Of a DNA stretch of 64,000 bases, positions 17,667 to 26,155 are shown in pieces. Source of the stretch: JAIBJN01 sp963748205. Its GTDB lineage: Bacteria; Actinomycetota; Thermoleophilia; Gaiellales; Gaiellaceae. The stretch covers positions 1 through 64,000 of the forward strand of contig CAVVIB010000014.1 of assembly GCA_963748205.1 (NCBI GenBank). The letters run 5' to 3'. Position 1 is the first letter of the stretch; each line of letters starts with the position of its first letter. The notes beneath the pieces were generated by a model. It searched no databases and was not told the origin of the DNA. It saw only the letters and a program-made list of their open reading frames with translations. Both the position numbers and the translations under genes were made by a program.

Positions 17667-18719
17667 GTGTCTCAGGATGTAAAGACGAATTCCGGAGATC
17701 GTGGTGTGCGCCGGCCGGCCCCCACGCTCGAGGAGGTCGCCCGGCTCGCGGCGGTCTCGACGGCGACGGTCTCACGCGTCGTCAACCACTCGCCCAAGGT
17801 GCGGCCGGACACGAGAAAGGCGGTCGAGAAGGCGATCGCGCGCCTCGGCTACGTCCCCAACCGCGCGGCCAGGAGCCTGGTCACCAAGCGCACGGACACG
17901 ATCGCGCTCGTCGTCTCGGAGTCCGAGAGCCGCGTCTTCTCCGACCCGTTCTTCCCCTCGATCATGCAGGGGATCTCCTCGGCGATCGCCGACACGGAGC
18001 TCCAGCTCCTCCTCCTGCTCGCGCGCGGCGAGCGCGAGCACGTGAAAGTCGAGCGCTTCATCAGGCACGGCCATGTCGACGGCGTCATCCTCATGTCGCT
18101 CCACGGCGACGATCCGCTTCCGCGCGCACTCACGGAGGCCGGCATCCCCACCGTCCTGAGCGGCAGGCCGCGACCCGGCGAGCGCCTGCCCTACGTGGAC
18201 GCCGACAACCGCGGCGGCGCCAGGGCGGCCACCTCGCACCTCCTCTCCGCAGGCCGCAGCAAGGTCGGCACCATCACCGGCCCGCTGGACATGACCGTGG
18301 GAGTCGACCGCTTCGAGGGCTACGAGGACGCGCTGCGCGACTCCGGCCAGCGGCTGCGGAAGGGCCTCGTCGAGCAGGGCGACTTCAGCAGGGAGGCCGG
18401 CGCGCGCGCGATGAAGGCGTTGCTGCGCCGCCACCCCGGGCTCGACGGCGTCTTCGTCGCCAACGACCCGATGGCCATCGGCGCCCTGGAGACACTGCAG
18501 GCCCTCGGGCGCCGCGTGCCGGACGACGTCGCCGTGATCGGCTTCGACGACGTCGAGGACGCCGCCTCCACCAACCCGCCGCTGACGACGGTGCGCCAGC
18601 CGCTCGAGGTGATGACCGAGGCGATGGCGGAGCTCCTCCTGCGCCGCATCGACGACGCGAGCGTCGACGACGAGTTCGTCGTCTGCCCGACCCGGCTCAT
18701 CCACCGGGCCTCCGCGTAG
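17667..18719 (+). CDS. LacI family transcriptional repressor
   Basis: About 350 residues. N-terminal helix-turn-helix TLEEVARLAAVSTATVSRVV with the hinge helix region AARSLVTKRTDTIALVV, then a periplasmic-binding-protein-like effector domain (VDGVILMSLHG, VFVANDPMAIGALE, DVAVIGFDDVEDA). Start placed at GTG 17667; GTG 17643 would overlap the operator, and GTG 17706 is also possible. Divergent from the transporter/beta-glucosidase operon with paired operators between, so it is the local regulator. The inducer is probably a beta-linked disaccharide or its product. Confidence 0.93.
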   Translation: MSQDVKTNSGDRGVRRPAPTLEEVARLAAVSTATVSRVVNHSPKVRPDTRKAVEKAIARLGYVPNRAARSLVTKRTDTIALVVSESESRVFSDPFFPSIMQGISSAIADTELQLLLLLARGEREHVKVERFIRHGHVDGVILMSLHGDDPLPRALTEAGIPTVLSGRPRPGERLPYVDADNRGGARAATSHLLSAGRSKVGTITGPLDMTVGVDRFEGYEDALRDSGQRLRKGLVEQGDFSREAGARAMKALLRRHPGLDGVFVANDPMAIGALETLQALGRRVPDDVAVIGFDDVEDAASTNPPLTTVRQPLEVMTEAMAELLLRRIDDASVDDEFVVCPTRLIHRASA

Positions 18720-18730
18720 CGGCTACGCGG
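18712..18730. repeat. Perfect palindrome at the convergent gene ends
   Basis: CCGCGTAGC (18712-18720) and GCTACGCGG (18722-18730) with one central base. It contains both the TAG of the LacI gene (18717-18719) and the TAG of the leftward Ada-AlkA gene (18723-18725). The loop is too small for a normal hairpin. Confidence 0.7.
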
Positions 18731-20148
18731 CTCGGCGCTCGCCGGAGTCGGCCAGCCAGAGGTGCGTCGCCGCGAGCGCACGCCACGGGCGCCAGCGCTC
18801 GGCGACGGCGGGCGCATGCGCGCCCAGCGCCCGGCGGAGGCCGAGATCGGTCGCCGGCCAGGCGTCGCGCTCGCCGAGGCGCAGCGCGATGTAGTGCGCC
18901 GTCCAGGGGCCGAGCCCGTCGATCGCCTGGATCGAGGCGACGAGCGGACTCGAGCCCGACGCTGCGGTCGAGCCGGATCTCGTCCTCGGAGACCGCGCGG
19001 GCGAAAGAGCAGACGGCCGCGGCCCTCGCGCCCGTCAGACCGAGCTCGGCGAGGTCGGCCTCGGCGAGGACGGCAGGCGGCGGGAAGAGGCGGGTCAGGC
19101 CGAAGCGCTCGAACGGCACGGGCGTCCCGAGCCGCTCGACGAGCCGGCCCGCGAGCGTGTTCGCACCGGCGACGCTCACCTGCTGGCCGAGGATCGCGCG
19201 GACGCCCGTCTCGTACGGGTCCCACGTCCCCGGCACCCGCAGGCCCGGCCGCGCCTGTAGGAGCGGGCCGACCACGGGATCGGCGCCGAGCTGCGCCACC
19301 GGCTCGGCCGTGTCGGCGTCGAGGTTGGCGATCCGGCGCGCGCGGGAGACGACGTGCATCAGCTCGTCCCAGTGCGCGAGGTGCACGCGGAGGAGCAGGT
19401 GGTCGTCGCCGCCCGGCATGAGCTCGAGGACGCCGGGCTCTCCGCCGGCGACGATCGTGCGCCGGTAGGTCTCGCCCTCGACGGCCTCCACGCCCGGGAT
19501 CGCCCGCGCCTCGAAGTAGCCGAGGAGCGAGCACCAGTCGAGCGCGCCGTCGAACGGAAGGCGCAGGGTGAGACCCTCCTCGGCTGCCAGCGGGTCGCTC
19601 TTCCGCCGGCGCGCGCGGAGCTCCCGCGGCGGCATGCGGAAGACGTCGCGGCAGGCGCGGTTGAACTGACGGACGCTCCCGAAGCCCGCGGCGAACGCGA
19701 CCTCGCTCACGCTCAGGTCGGTCTCGTCCAGGAGCCGGCGCGCGAAGTGGGTGCGCGCCGAGCGCGCGAGCCCGTCGGGCGTGACGCCGAGGTGCGCCGA
19801 GAAGAGCCGGCGCAGGTGCCGCGCCGAGACGCCGAGGCGAGCGCCGAGCTCCGCCTCGGTCCCGCCGTCGAGCGCCCCACCGAGGATCAGCTGAACGCCG
19901 CGGCAGACGAGCTCGGGCCCCGACCAGTCGAGCGCGTCGGGCGAGCGGTAGGGCCGGCAGCGAAGGCAGGCGCGGTATCCCGCGGCCTCGGCGGCGGCCG
20001 CCAGGCGGTACTTCGTCACGTGCTGGGGCAGCGGCTTCGCGCTGCACTCCGGCCGGCAGTAGATCCCCGTCGTCGCGACCGCCGAGAACGCTTCCATGCC
20101 GTGAGGGATATCAGGAGGCGGGCGTCCCGACGAGACGTATTCGGACAC
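18723..20148 (-). CDS. alkA: Ada/AlkA fusion: methyl-responsive activator with 3-methyladenine glycosylase, one frame break
   Basis: Three parts in order: an Ada zinc domain with all four Cys ligands (IYCRPEC and RACLRCRP), an AraC-type helix-turn-helix (LGVSARHLRRLFSAHLGVTP and SVSEVAFAAGFGSVRQFNRA), and an AlkA DNA glycosylase with helix-hairpin-helix. The glycosylase part has ILGQQVSVAGANTLAGRLVE and, after a frame change near 18955, IQAIDGLGPWTAHYIALRLG, in which the catalytic Asp lies slightly beyond the break. The layout is that of the adaptive alkylation response: the Ada domain senses methyl phosphotriesters, and the glycosylase removes alkylated bases. Start GTG 20148 (alternative ATG 20097). 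Confidence 0.88.
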
Positions 20149-20176
20149 GCTGCCTCAGGCTGTCCGGATCCGGCCG

Positions 20177-21130
20177 CTAGCCAGCCGCGGCGGCCAGGCG
20201 CCGGCCGAGGTCGCGCACACTCGCACGGAGCTCGTCGGGCGCGCGGATCGCGAACCCGCAGCCGAGGCCGGCCAGGAGGCTCGCCGTCCAGTCGAGCGAC
20301 TCGACGCGCATGCGGAGAAGCGTCCGGTCGTCGAGCGGGCTCAGCTCGGCCAGGGTCGCCGGGACGCGCTCCGAGGCCCGTTCGAGCGGAAGGTCGAGCA
20401 CGACCTCGATCTCCCACGTCCACGGCACGCGGGCCAGCGACGCGGAGACGTACGCGACGGGGTCGAAGCCCTCCGGCGCGGCGACGGCGTCGGCGTCGCC
20501 GACCGAGATGCGGGTCATCCGGTCGATGCGGAAGGTGCGCAGGTCGTCCCGGCCGTGGTCGTGCGCGGCGAGGTACCAGCGGCCCGCGTGCACGACCAGC
20601 CCGAGCGGGCTCAGGTCGCGGCGGGACGTCTCACCGGCGTAGGAGCGGTAGGTCGCACGCACCCGCCGGCCGCGGCGGACGGCGTCGGCGAGCAGGAGAA
20701 CGGTCTCGCCGGGCACCGGCGCGCCGGACGTCGGTCCGGCGGTGAAGCCGAGCGTGCGCTCGAGCGCCTCGACGCGCCGGCGGAGCTCGGCGGGCAGGAC
20801 GCGGTGGATCTTCTCCAGCGCGCCCTCGGCCGCTTCGCCCGCGGTGTCCAGTCCGAGCCGCCGCGCGGCGAGAAGGCCGAGCACGACGACGACCGCCTCG
20901 TCGTTGCCGAGCATGAGGGGCGGCAGCCGGTAACCGGGGCGCATGCGGTAGCCGCCGCCCACCCCGCGCTGCCCCTCGACGGGGATCCCGAGCTCCTGCA
21001 GGACGGTCAGGTACCGGCGCACCGTCCGCGCGTCGACACCGAGGCGCTCGGCGATCTCGCGCCCGGTCACGACCGGCCGGGCCTGGAGCAGCTCGAGAAG
21101 CTCGAGGAGGTTGGACGTCGGCGAGCCCAT
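20177..21130 (-). CDS. WYL-domain HTH transcriptional regulator
   Basis: 317 residues. DeoR-like winged helix at the N terminus (REIAERLGVDARTVRRYLTV), a middle region, then a WYL domain whose signature is read directly as GRWYLAAHD around residue 185, and a C-terminal WCX extension. WYL domains bind nucleic acids or small ligands, and many such regulators control DNA-damage or defence genes. Divergent from the 21219 gene across 88 bases containing an inverted repeat, so it probably regulates that gene and itself. Confidence 0.92.
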   Translation of the reverse strand: MGSPTSNLLELLELLQARPVVTGREIAERLGVDARTVRRYLTVLQELGIPVEGQRGVGGGYRMRPGYRLPPLMLGNDEAVVVVLGLLAARRLGLDTAGEAAEGALEKIHRVLPAELRRRVEALERTLGFTAGPTSGAPVPGETVLLLADAVRRGRRVRATYRSYAGETSRRDLSPLGLVVHAGRWYLAAHDHGRDDLRTFRIDRMTRISVGDADAVAAPEGFDPVAYVSASLARVPWTWEIEVVLDLPLERASERVPATLAELSPLDDRTLLRMRVESLDWTASLLAGLGCGFAIRAPDELRASVRDLGRRLAAAAG

Positions 21131-21153
21131 GCGTCCAGTCTCGCAGAGATAGC

Positions 21154-21168
21154 GGGCGGAAACCGCCC
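21154..21168. promoter_or_regulatory. Inverted repeat in the WYL regulator divergent promoter
   Basis: GGGCGG (21154-21159), AAA, CCGCCC (21163-21168), in the 88-base gap between the WYL regulator gene and the 21219 gene. Its position suits an operator, but no known WYL consensus is matched. Confidence 0.4.
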
Positions 21169-21218
21169 TATTTTGCCGTTACGGTGGCGGCATGGAATCG
21201 ACGATGGGAGGCCTGATC

Positions 21219-21707
21219 ATGAGCGCCACCAAGACACGCAACGGCGCGCGGGACTTCGACTTCTGGATGGGCAGCTGGAAGGTTCGCAACCGCTATCTGC
21301 GCGAGCGGTTGAAGGGCTCGAGCGAGTGGCTCGAGTTCGAGGCCACGAGCGAGGCACGGCCGCTTTCCGGCGTGCTCGGGAACCAGGACGAGTTCCGCAC
21401 CGAGCACGACGGCGGGTTCGTCGGCATGTCGTTCCGCTTCTTCGACCCGACGACCGAGAAGTGGGCCATCTACTGGGCGGACAGCCGCCGGCCCGGCCTC
21501 CTCGACCCGCCGGTCTTCGGCTCCTTCTCCGGTGACGTCGGCATCTTCGAGGGCGAGGACACGTTCGAGGGCAGGCCCATCCTCGTGCGGTTCGTCTGGT
21601 CGGGAATCACGACTCCGACGCCGCGCTGGGAGCAGGCGTTCTCGGAGGACGGCGGCGAGACGTGGGAGACCAACTGGGTCATGGACTTCACGCCGCTCGA
21701 GGGGTGA
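21219..21707 (+). CDS. Conserved hypothetical protein (DUF1579-like)
   Basis: 162 residues from ATG 21219, which has GGGAGG placed seven bases upstream. An earlier ATG (21192) is less well supported. The sequence DFDFWMGSWKVRNRYLRERL to RWEQAFSEDGGETWETNWVM is a single beta-rich domain of the DUF1579/nitrobindin-like barrel type, frequent in actinobacteria and proteobacteria. No catalytic residues are known. It is regulated, if at all, by the divergent WYL protein. Confidence 0.75.
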   Translation: MSATKTRNGARDFDFWMGSWKVRNRYLRERLKGSSEWLEFEATSEARPLSGVLGNQDEFRTEHDGGFVGMSFRFFDPTTEKWAIYWADSRRPGLLDPPVFGSFSGDVGIFEGEDTFEGRPILVRFVWSGITTPTPRWEQAFSEDGGETWETNWVMDFTPLEG

Positions 21708-21752
21708 GCGGCGGCTTGACTGCCGGGCGGAGGAGGAGCATCCTCGGGGCCT

Positions 21753-23183
21753 GTGGCGGTCAAGTTCGTGAGCCGGGGGCAGTTGGGGCGCGAAGGCGCC
21801 GAAGGCCGTGACCAAGCTCTCGCCGACTGCGCTGGCCGGCGTCGCCGTCCACTGGTTCGGCAAGCCGCGCGCGGCGAAGAGCCACGACGGCTGCGCGGCG
21901 CTCCTGCGGAGCGTCCAGGACACGCACATGAGACCCGGCGGGCTGGGCGCGAAGGGCGGCGGGAACGACATCGCCTACAACCACGCCGTCTGCCCGCACG
22001 GGCACGCGTTCACCCTGCGCGGCTTCGGCGTGCAGACGGGCGCCAACGGCGACTCCCAGTCGAACCGCGACTTCGCCGCCATCGTCTACATGGCCGGCGA
22101 GGGCGACCCGCCGCCCTCGGACGAGGTCCGCGCGCTCATCGCCGACGTGATCCGAGCCTGGCAGGCGAAGGGCGCCGGCCCGCTCGTCAAGCCGCATCGC
22201 TTCTTCACGGGCTCCGACTGTCCTGGGCCCGACCTGTTCAAGTGGGTCGACGTGAAGCCGTCGCCCTGGAAGGGGAAGCGCAAGGACGTGCCGTCGCGCT
22301 GAAGGACGAGACGCCCGACTGGCTGCTCGACTTCGTCCAGTGGCGGCTCGGCGACCGCGGGAAGGCGAAGTCGCGTCCGCGGTCGTTGCCGAAGCCCGTG
22401 CCGCAGACCGGCTGGGAGGCCGCGGCCCGCATCGACCGGATGGTCAACGAGATCGGGCCGCGCGAGTCCTTCCTCGACTGGGTGCAGTGGCGCAAGAGCG
22501 GCGCGAAGAAGAGCGAGCGCCCTCGCAGTGTCCCCGCAGAGGTCCCGGACTCCTGGAAGGACGGGCTGAAGCGGCTGAACCAGATCTACTCCGGCAAGGC
22601 GCCGAAGCCAAAGCCGAAGCCCGAGCCGGAGCCCACGCCGGAACCGCCGAAGCGGACGCGGATCACGCAGAAGTCCGAGCTACTCGCCGAGCCGCGCGTG
22701 ACGCGGGAGGAGCTCGAGGCCTTCATGCTCGCGCGCGACCACGGCGGCTACACGGACGCGAACGTGCGCGGGATCGTCAGGCGCTACATGACCACGGCGA
22801 CCTCGGTGGGCCTCGACCCGCTGCTCGTCGTCAGCCAGATGGTGCTCGAGACCGGCAACCTCACCTCGTTCTGGTCGCAGGTGCCGCGCCGCAACCCGGC
22901 GGGCATCGGCGTGACGGGCGAGGAAGGGAAGGGCAACACCTTCACCTCGTGGGACAAGGCCTGCCGCGCCCACGTGGGGCGTCTCCTCGCCTACGCGCTC
23001 CCGGACGGCGCGGAGAACACCGCCCAGCGCGCGCTGATCAAGGAAGCCCTGAAGGTGCGGGACCTGCCGGCCGACCGGCGCGGACGCGCGCCCACGCTCG
23101 CCGGGCTCTCCGGCAGCTGGGCGATGGACCCGAAGTACGCGGGCAAGATCGTCCGGATCGCGAACGAGATCCGACCCGTCTGA
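21753..23183 (+). CDS. Peptidoglycan hydrolase: N-acetylmuramoyl-L-alanine amidase plus glucosaminidase, two frame breaks
   Basis: Starts at GTG 21753. The PGRP/Amidase_2 domain reads FVSRGQ, then (after an indel near 21784, cagttgggg) WGAKAPKAVTKLSPTALAGV. Zinc ligands are His in VAVHWFG, His in KPHRFFTG and Cys in DCPG. A second indel near 22300 returns to the first frame. Next come two short copies of a repeat (DWLLDFVQWRLG and SFLDWVQWRKSG), a Pro/Lys linker (KPKPKPEPEPTPEPP), and a glucosaminidase domain (MVLETGNLTSFW, with Glu in LETG the likely acid). There is no signal peptide, as in phage endolysins. The corrected length is about 476 residues. Confidence 0.8.
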   Translation: MAVKFVSRGQLGREGAEGRDQALADCAGRRRRPLVRQAARGEEPRRLRGAPAERPGHAHETRRAGREGRRERHRLQPRRLPARARVHPARLRRADGRQRRLPVEPRLRRHRLHGRRGRPAALGRGPRAHRRRDPSLAGEGRRPARQAASLLHGLRLSWARPVQVGRREAVALEGEAQGRAVALKDETPDWLLDFVQWRLGDRGKAKSRPRSLPKPVPQTGWEAAARIDRMVNEIGPRESFLDWVQWRKSGAKKSERPRSVPAEVPDSWKDGLKRLNQIYSGKAPKPKPKPEPEPTPEPPKRTRITQKSELLAEPRVTREELEAFMLARDHGGYTDANVRGIVRRYMTTATSVGLDPLLVVSQMVLETGNLTSFWSQVPRRNPAGIGVTGEEGKGNTFTSWDKACRAHVGRLLAYALPDGAENTAQRALIKEALKVRDLPADRRGRAPTLAGLSGSWAMDPKYAGKIVRIANEIRPV

Positions 23184-23208
23184 CATCACCGACCGCAGGT
23201 TCGGTAGC

Positions 23209-24214
23209 GTGACGGACGTGCGGGGGGAAGCCGCAGTCGAGACGCAGGGGCTCGCGAAGAGCTACGGCGACGTGAAGGCGCTGTGCGGCGTCGACCTGGT
23301 CGCCGAGCACGGGAGCGTGTTCGGGCTCCTGGGGCCGAACGGGGCCGGGAAGACCACGGCCGTCCGGATCCTCACGACTCTCCTCGTCCCGGACTCGGGC
23401 ACCGCCCGCGTCGCGGGCTTCGACGTGCTCGAGCAGCCGGGGGAGGTGCGCAAGAGCATCGGCCTCGCCGGGCAGTACGCCGCCGTGGACGAGAATCTGA
23501 ACGGCTTCGAGAACCTCGAGCTCGTCGGACGCCTGTACCACATGGGTCGCCACGCCTCGCGCGAGCGTTCGCGCGAGCTCCTGGTCGACTTCGGCCTCGA
23601 GGATGCGAGCGAGCGTCTCGTGCGCACGTACTCGGGCGGGATGCGGCGTCGCCTCGACCTCGCGGCCGCGCTCGTCGCCCGGCCGCCGATCCTCTTCCTC
23701 GACGAGCCGACCACCGGTCTCGACCTGCCGAGCCGCATCGCACTCTGGGAAGCGATCGAAGCCCTTGTCGGACAGGGCACGACAGTGCTCCTCACGACGC
23801 AGTACCTGGACGAGGCCGACCGCCTCGCCGACCAGATCGCGGTCGTCGACCACGGCGTCGTGATCGCCGAGGGCACATCGGACGAGCTCAAGGAGCAGGT
23901 CGGCGGCGAGCGGCTGGAGATCCAGCTCGGCGACGGCGGCACCCGCGACCAGGCGATCTCGGCGCTCAGGCCGATCTCCGAGGAGGAGCCCGCCTGCGTC
24001 GACGGGCTTCTGAGCGTTCCCCTCCGCTCGCGCCAGGGGGCGATCGCGGACGCCGTCAGGCGGCTCGACGAGGCGGGCGTCGGCATCGACGACATCGCCG
24101 TGCGACGCCCCACGCTCGACGACGTCTTCCTCAAGCTCACCGGTCACGCCGCCGAGGTCGAGCCCGAGAGCCGAGGCCGAGGAGCAGCCGGTAGCCGAGG
24201 TGGCGAGCCGATGA
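23209..24214 (+). CDS. DrrA-family ABC transporter ATP-binding protein, one frame break near the end
   Basis: Starts GTG 23209. Walker A GPNGAGKTT, signature YSGGMRRRLDLAAAL, Walker B ILFLDEPTTGLD, and the DrrA C-terminal region (RPTLDDVFLKLTGH). After an indel near 24168 the tail reads AEAEEQPVAEVASR and stops at 24212-24214, overlapping the permease ATG by ATGA. Without this correction the ATPase and permease appear falsely fused. It belongs to the daunorubicin-resistance type of exporter. The cargo is unknown. Confidence 0.9.
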
Positions 24215-24985
24215 CGGGATTCGCCTATGCCTTCTCCGACACGGCCATCCTGGCCAAGCGGAGCATCCTGCGGATCCGGCGCCAGCCCGACCTGCTGGTC
24301 GGCTTCACGGTCCAGCCGGTCATGTTCGTGCTCCTGTTCGTCTACGTCTTCGGGGGCGCGATCGAGACCCCGGGGCTCGACTACGTCGACTTCCTGATCC
24401 CCGGGATCATGGTGCAGTCGATGGTCTTCGGCGGCTTCGTCACCGCTCTCGGCCTGGCGGAGGACCTGAAGAAGGGGCTGATCGACCGCTTCCGCTCGCT
24501 CCCCATGTGGGGCCCGGCGGTGCTGGCGGGACGGATCCTCGCCGACGTCGGCACGAACATCATCCAGCTCGTCGTCATGTTCGCGGTCGGCATTCATCGT
24601 CGGCTTCCGCTTCGCCACGGACCTCCCCGAGATCGTCGCGGGCATCCTGCTCTTGCTCCTGATCGGCTACGCGTTCTCCTGGGTGTTCGCCTTCATCGGG
24701 CTGACCGCGTCGTCCCCGGAGGCCGCGAACGCGTTCGGCTTCACCATCCTCTTCCCGGTCACGTTCGTCTCGTCCGCGTTCGTCCCGGTGGACACGATGC
24801 CGGACTGGCTCCAGCCCGTCGCGGAAACAACCCGTTCACGACGATGGTCGACGCAACGCGCGCACTCTTCATCGACACACCCGCGGGCACCGACGTCTGG
24901 GGCAGCGGTCCTCTGGTCCTTCGGGATCATCGCCGTCTTCGGCGTGCTCTCGGTCTCGCGCTACCGCAAGGCCGTCACCCGCTGA
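24211..24985 (+). CDS. DrrB-family ABC-2 transporter permease, three frame breaks
   Basis: Starts ATG 24211 (MTGFAYAFSDTAILAKRSIL). Six membrane segments, beginning LLVGFTVQPVMFVLLFVYVF. The ABC-2 signature region EDLKKGLIDRFRSLPM is visible. Frame changes lie near 24593 (VG to FIVGFRFATDLP), 24822 (PVAE to NNPFTTMVDATR) and 24900 (TDVW back to GAAVLWSFGII). With all three corrected the protein is about 257 residues and collinear with DrrB proteins. Its end overlaps the convergent lipoprotein gene by 11 bases. Confidence 0.85.
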
Positions 24986-25724
24986 CGAAGCTGACGAGCT
25001 CCTCGCGGCTCGAGCCGCCGGAGACGGTGAGGGCGAGCACCGGGCCGACGCCCTTGGCGTAGAACTTGTGCTCGACCAGGTCGGGCTCGAGCGGGTTGAG
25101 ATCCTTCGTCATGAGCACGTCCTCGTACGAGCCCTGGGGCGCCTCGGCCTTCTCGTCGACGGCGAGGACGACTGCTTCGTCCTCCGCTTCGCCGTCGTAG
25201 TACTCCTGCCGGTAGGCCAGTCCCGGCTCGGGGTCCCCGGGCACGATGACGCCGGCGAGGGCACCGTCGACTCCGGCCTCCCAGGAGCCCTCGGTGCTGA
25301 CCTTGGCGCCGTCGTACTCCTTCGTCGCCTCGCCGAGGTACCAGACGTTCCCCCACCTGTCCTGGGCGTACCAGTCGAAGGTGTCCTCGACGACCTCGCC
25401 GTCCTCGGTCACCGTGTCACGGACGACCGTGGCCTCGATGCCCTCGATCGTCTTCGTGCTGTCGGTGACCGTGACGACGACGCGCTGCACCGTCCCGTCG
25501 GCGTCGGTCTCGCGGTAGACCCACCGCGAACCGGGCGTCATCGGCCAGTAGGGGTTGTCGATCGTGTCCACGAAGTTCGCCGGGTCGAGCTCGAACGGCT
25601 CGTCCTTCTGCGGAAGCTGCGGGGCGGACGAGGCGGCAGGCTCCGGCTCGGCCGGCTCCCCGCCGCCGCACGCGGCGAGGGCGAGGAGCGGGAGCGCGGC
25701 GAGGTACCGCAGCCGGGAGCGCAC
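24975..25724 (-). CDS. Conserved lipoprotein of unknown function
   Basis: About 249 residues from GTG 25724 (VRSRLRYLAAL). The signal LPLLALAACGGG gives a lipobox (LAAC) and a lipidated N terminus, followed by an acidic Pro-rich linker. The folded part begins NFVDTIDNPYWPMTPGSRWVY and includes VTVTDSTKTIEGIEATVVRD and DTFDWYAQDRWGNVWYLGE. I know it only as a recurrent actinobacterial lipoprotein without assigned function. One base after the PepSY gene stop, so part of the same leftward operon. Confidence 0.8.
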   Translation of the reverse strand: MRSRLRYLAALPLLALAACGGGEPAEPEPAASSAPQLPQKDEPFELDPANFVDTIDNPYWPMTPGSRWVYRETDADGTVQRVVVTVTDSTKTIEGIEATVVRDTVTEDGEVVEDTFDWYAQDRWGNVWYLGEATKEYDGAKVSTEGSWEAGVDGALAGVIVPGDPEPGLAYRQEYYDGEAEDEAVVLAVDEKAEAPQGSYEDVLMTKDLNPLEPDLVEHKFYAKGVGPVLALTVSGGSSREELVSFVSG

Positions 25725-25725
25725 G

Positions 25726-26058
25726 TCAGTCGTCGTCCCCGGGGCCCTCGTCGTCACCGGGACCGTCGTCGTCCGGCTCGTCGCCGATGACCTCGAAGTT
25801 CTCGTCCAGGTTCACCTCGACCTGGCTGCCGTCCGCGATGCGCACCTCGACGCTGTAGGCGGCTCCGTCGTCGCCGGCCTCGGTCTCGGTCACCGTGCCA
25901 CCGCCGGTGTGGGCGAGGGCGGCCTGCGTTGCGCGTTGCAGGTCGGAGCCCTGGAGCGGGTCCTCCCCGCCGCCGGCGCCCGAGGCGATCGCGATCCCTG
26001 CCGAGACCGCGCCCAGGACGAGAACGACGGCTGCGATCAGAACGAGCTTGCGAGTCAT
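25726..26058 (-). CDS. PepSY-domain secreted protein
   Basis: 110 residues. Signal peptide or anchor VLIAAVVLVLGAVSAGIAIA, then one PepSY domain (LQRATQAALAHTGGGTVTET through SVEVRIADGSQVEVNLDENF), then a repetitive Asp/Gly tail (DDDGPGDDEGPGDDD). Excellent ribosome site AGAAGGAGG before ATG 26058. Divergent from a response regulator/kinase pair, a frequent arrangement in which the PepSY protein is the regulated output or a modulator of the sensor. The acidic tail could bind cations; that is inference. Confidence 0.85.
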   Translation of the reverse strand: MTRKLVLIAAVVLVLGAVSAGIAIASGAGGGEDPLQGSDLQRATQAALAHTGGGTVTETEAGDDGAAYSVEVRIADGSQVEVNLDENFEVIGDEPDDDGPGDDEGPGDDD

Positions 26059-26102
26059 TTCCAGCCTCCTTCTCGGTGTTCGAGGCCACCGTAGGAAGGC
26101 CG

Positions 26103-26143
26103 GATGAGACGGCCGTGAGACGGGCTCTCATCGCACTCTCATC
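26103..26143. promoter_or_regulatory. Four 11-bp-phased half-sites between PepSY gene and regulator
   Basis: GATGAGAC (26103), CGTGAGAC (26114), then the reverse complement of GATGAGAG at 26125-26132 and at 26136-26143. Starts are exactly 11 bases apart, two pointing each way. OmpR-family regulators bind direct repeats at about 10-11 bp, so this is a probable binding site of the adjacent regulator on its divergent promoter. Confidence 0.65.
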
Positions 26144-26155
26144 TTCGGAGGGACA

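Noticed and set aside
24211..25062. Apparent fusion of DrrA-type ATPase and permease into one 617-codon protein
   Set aside because: Made by an indel near 24168. The alternative frame gives a normal ATPase end and a classic ATGA overlap.
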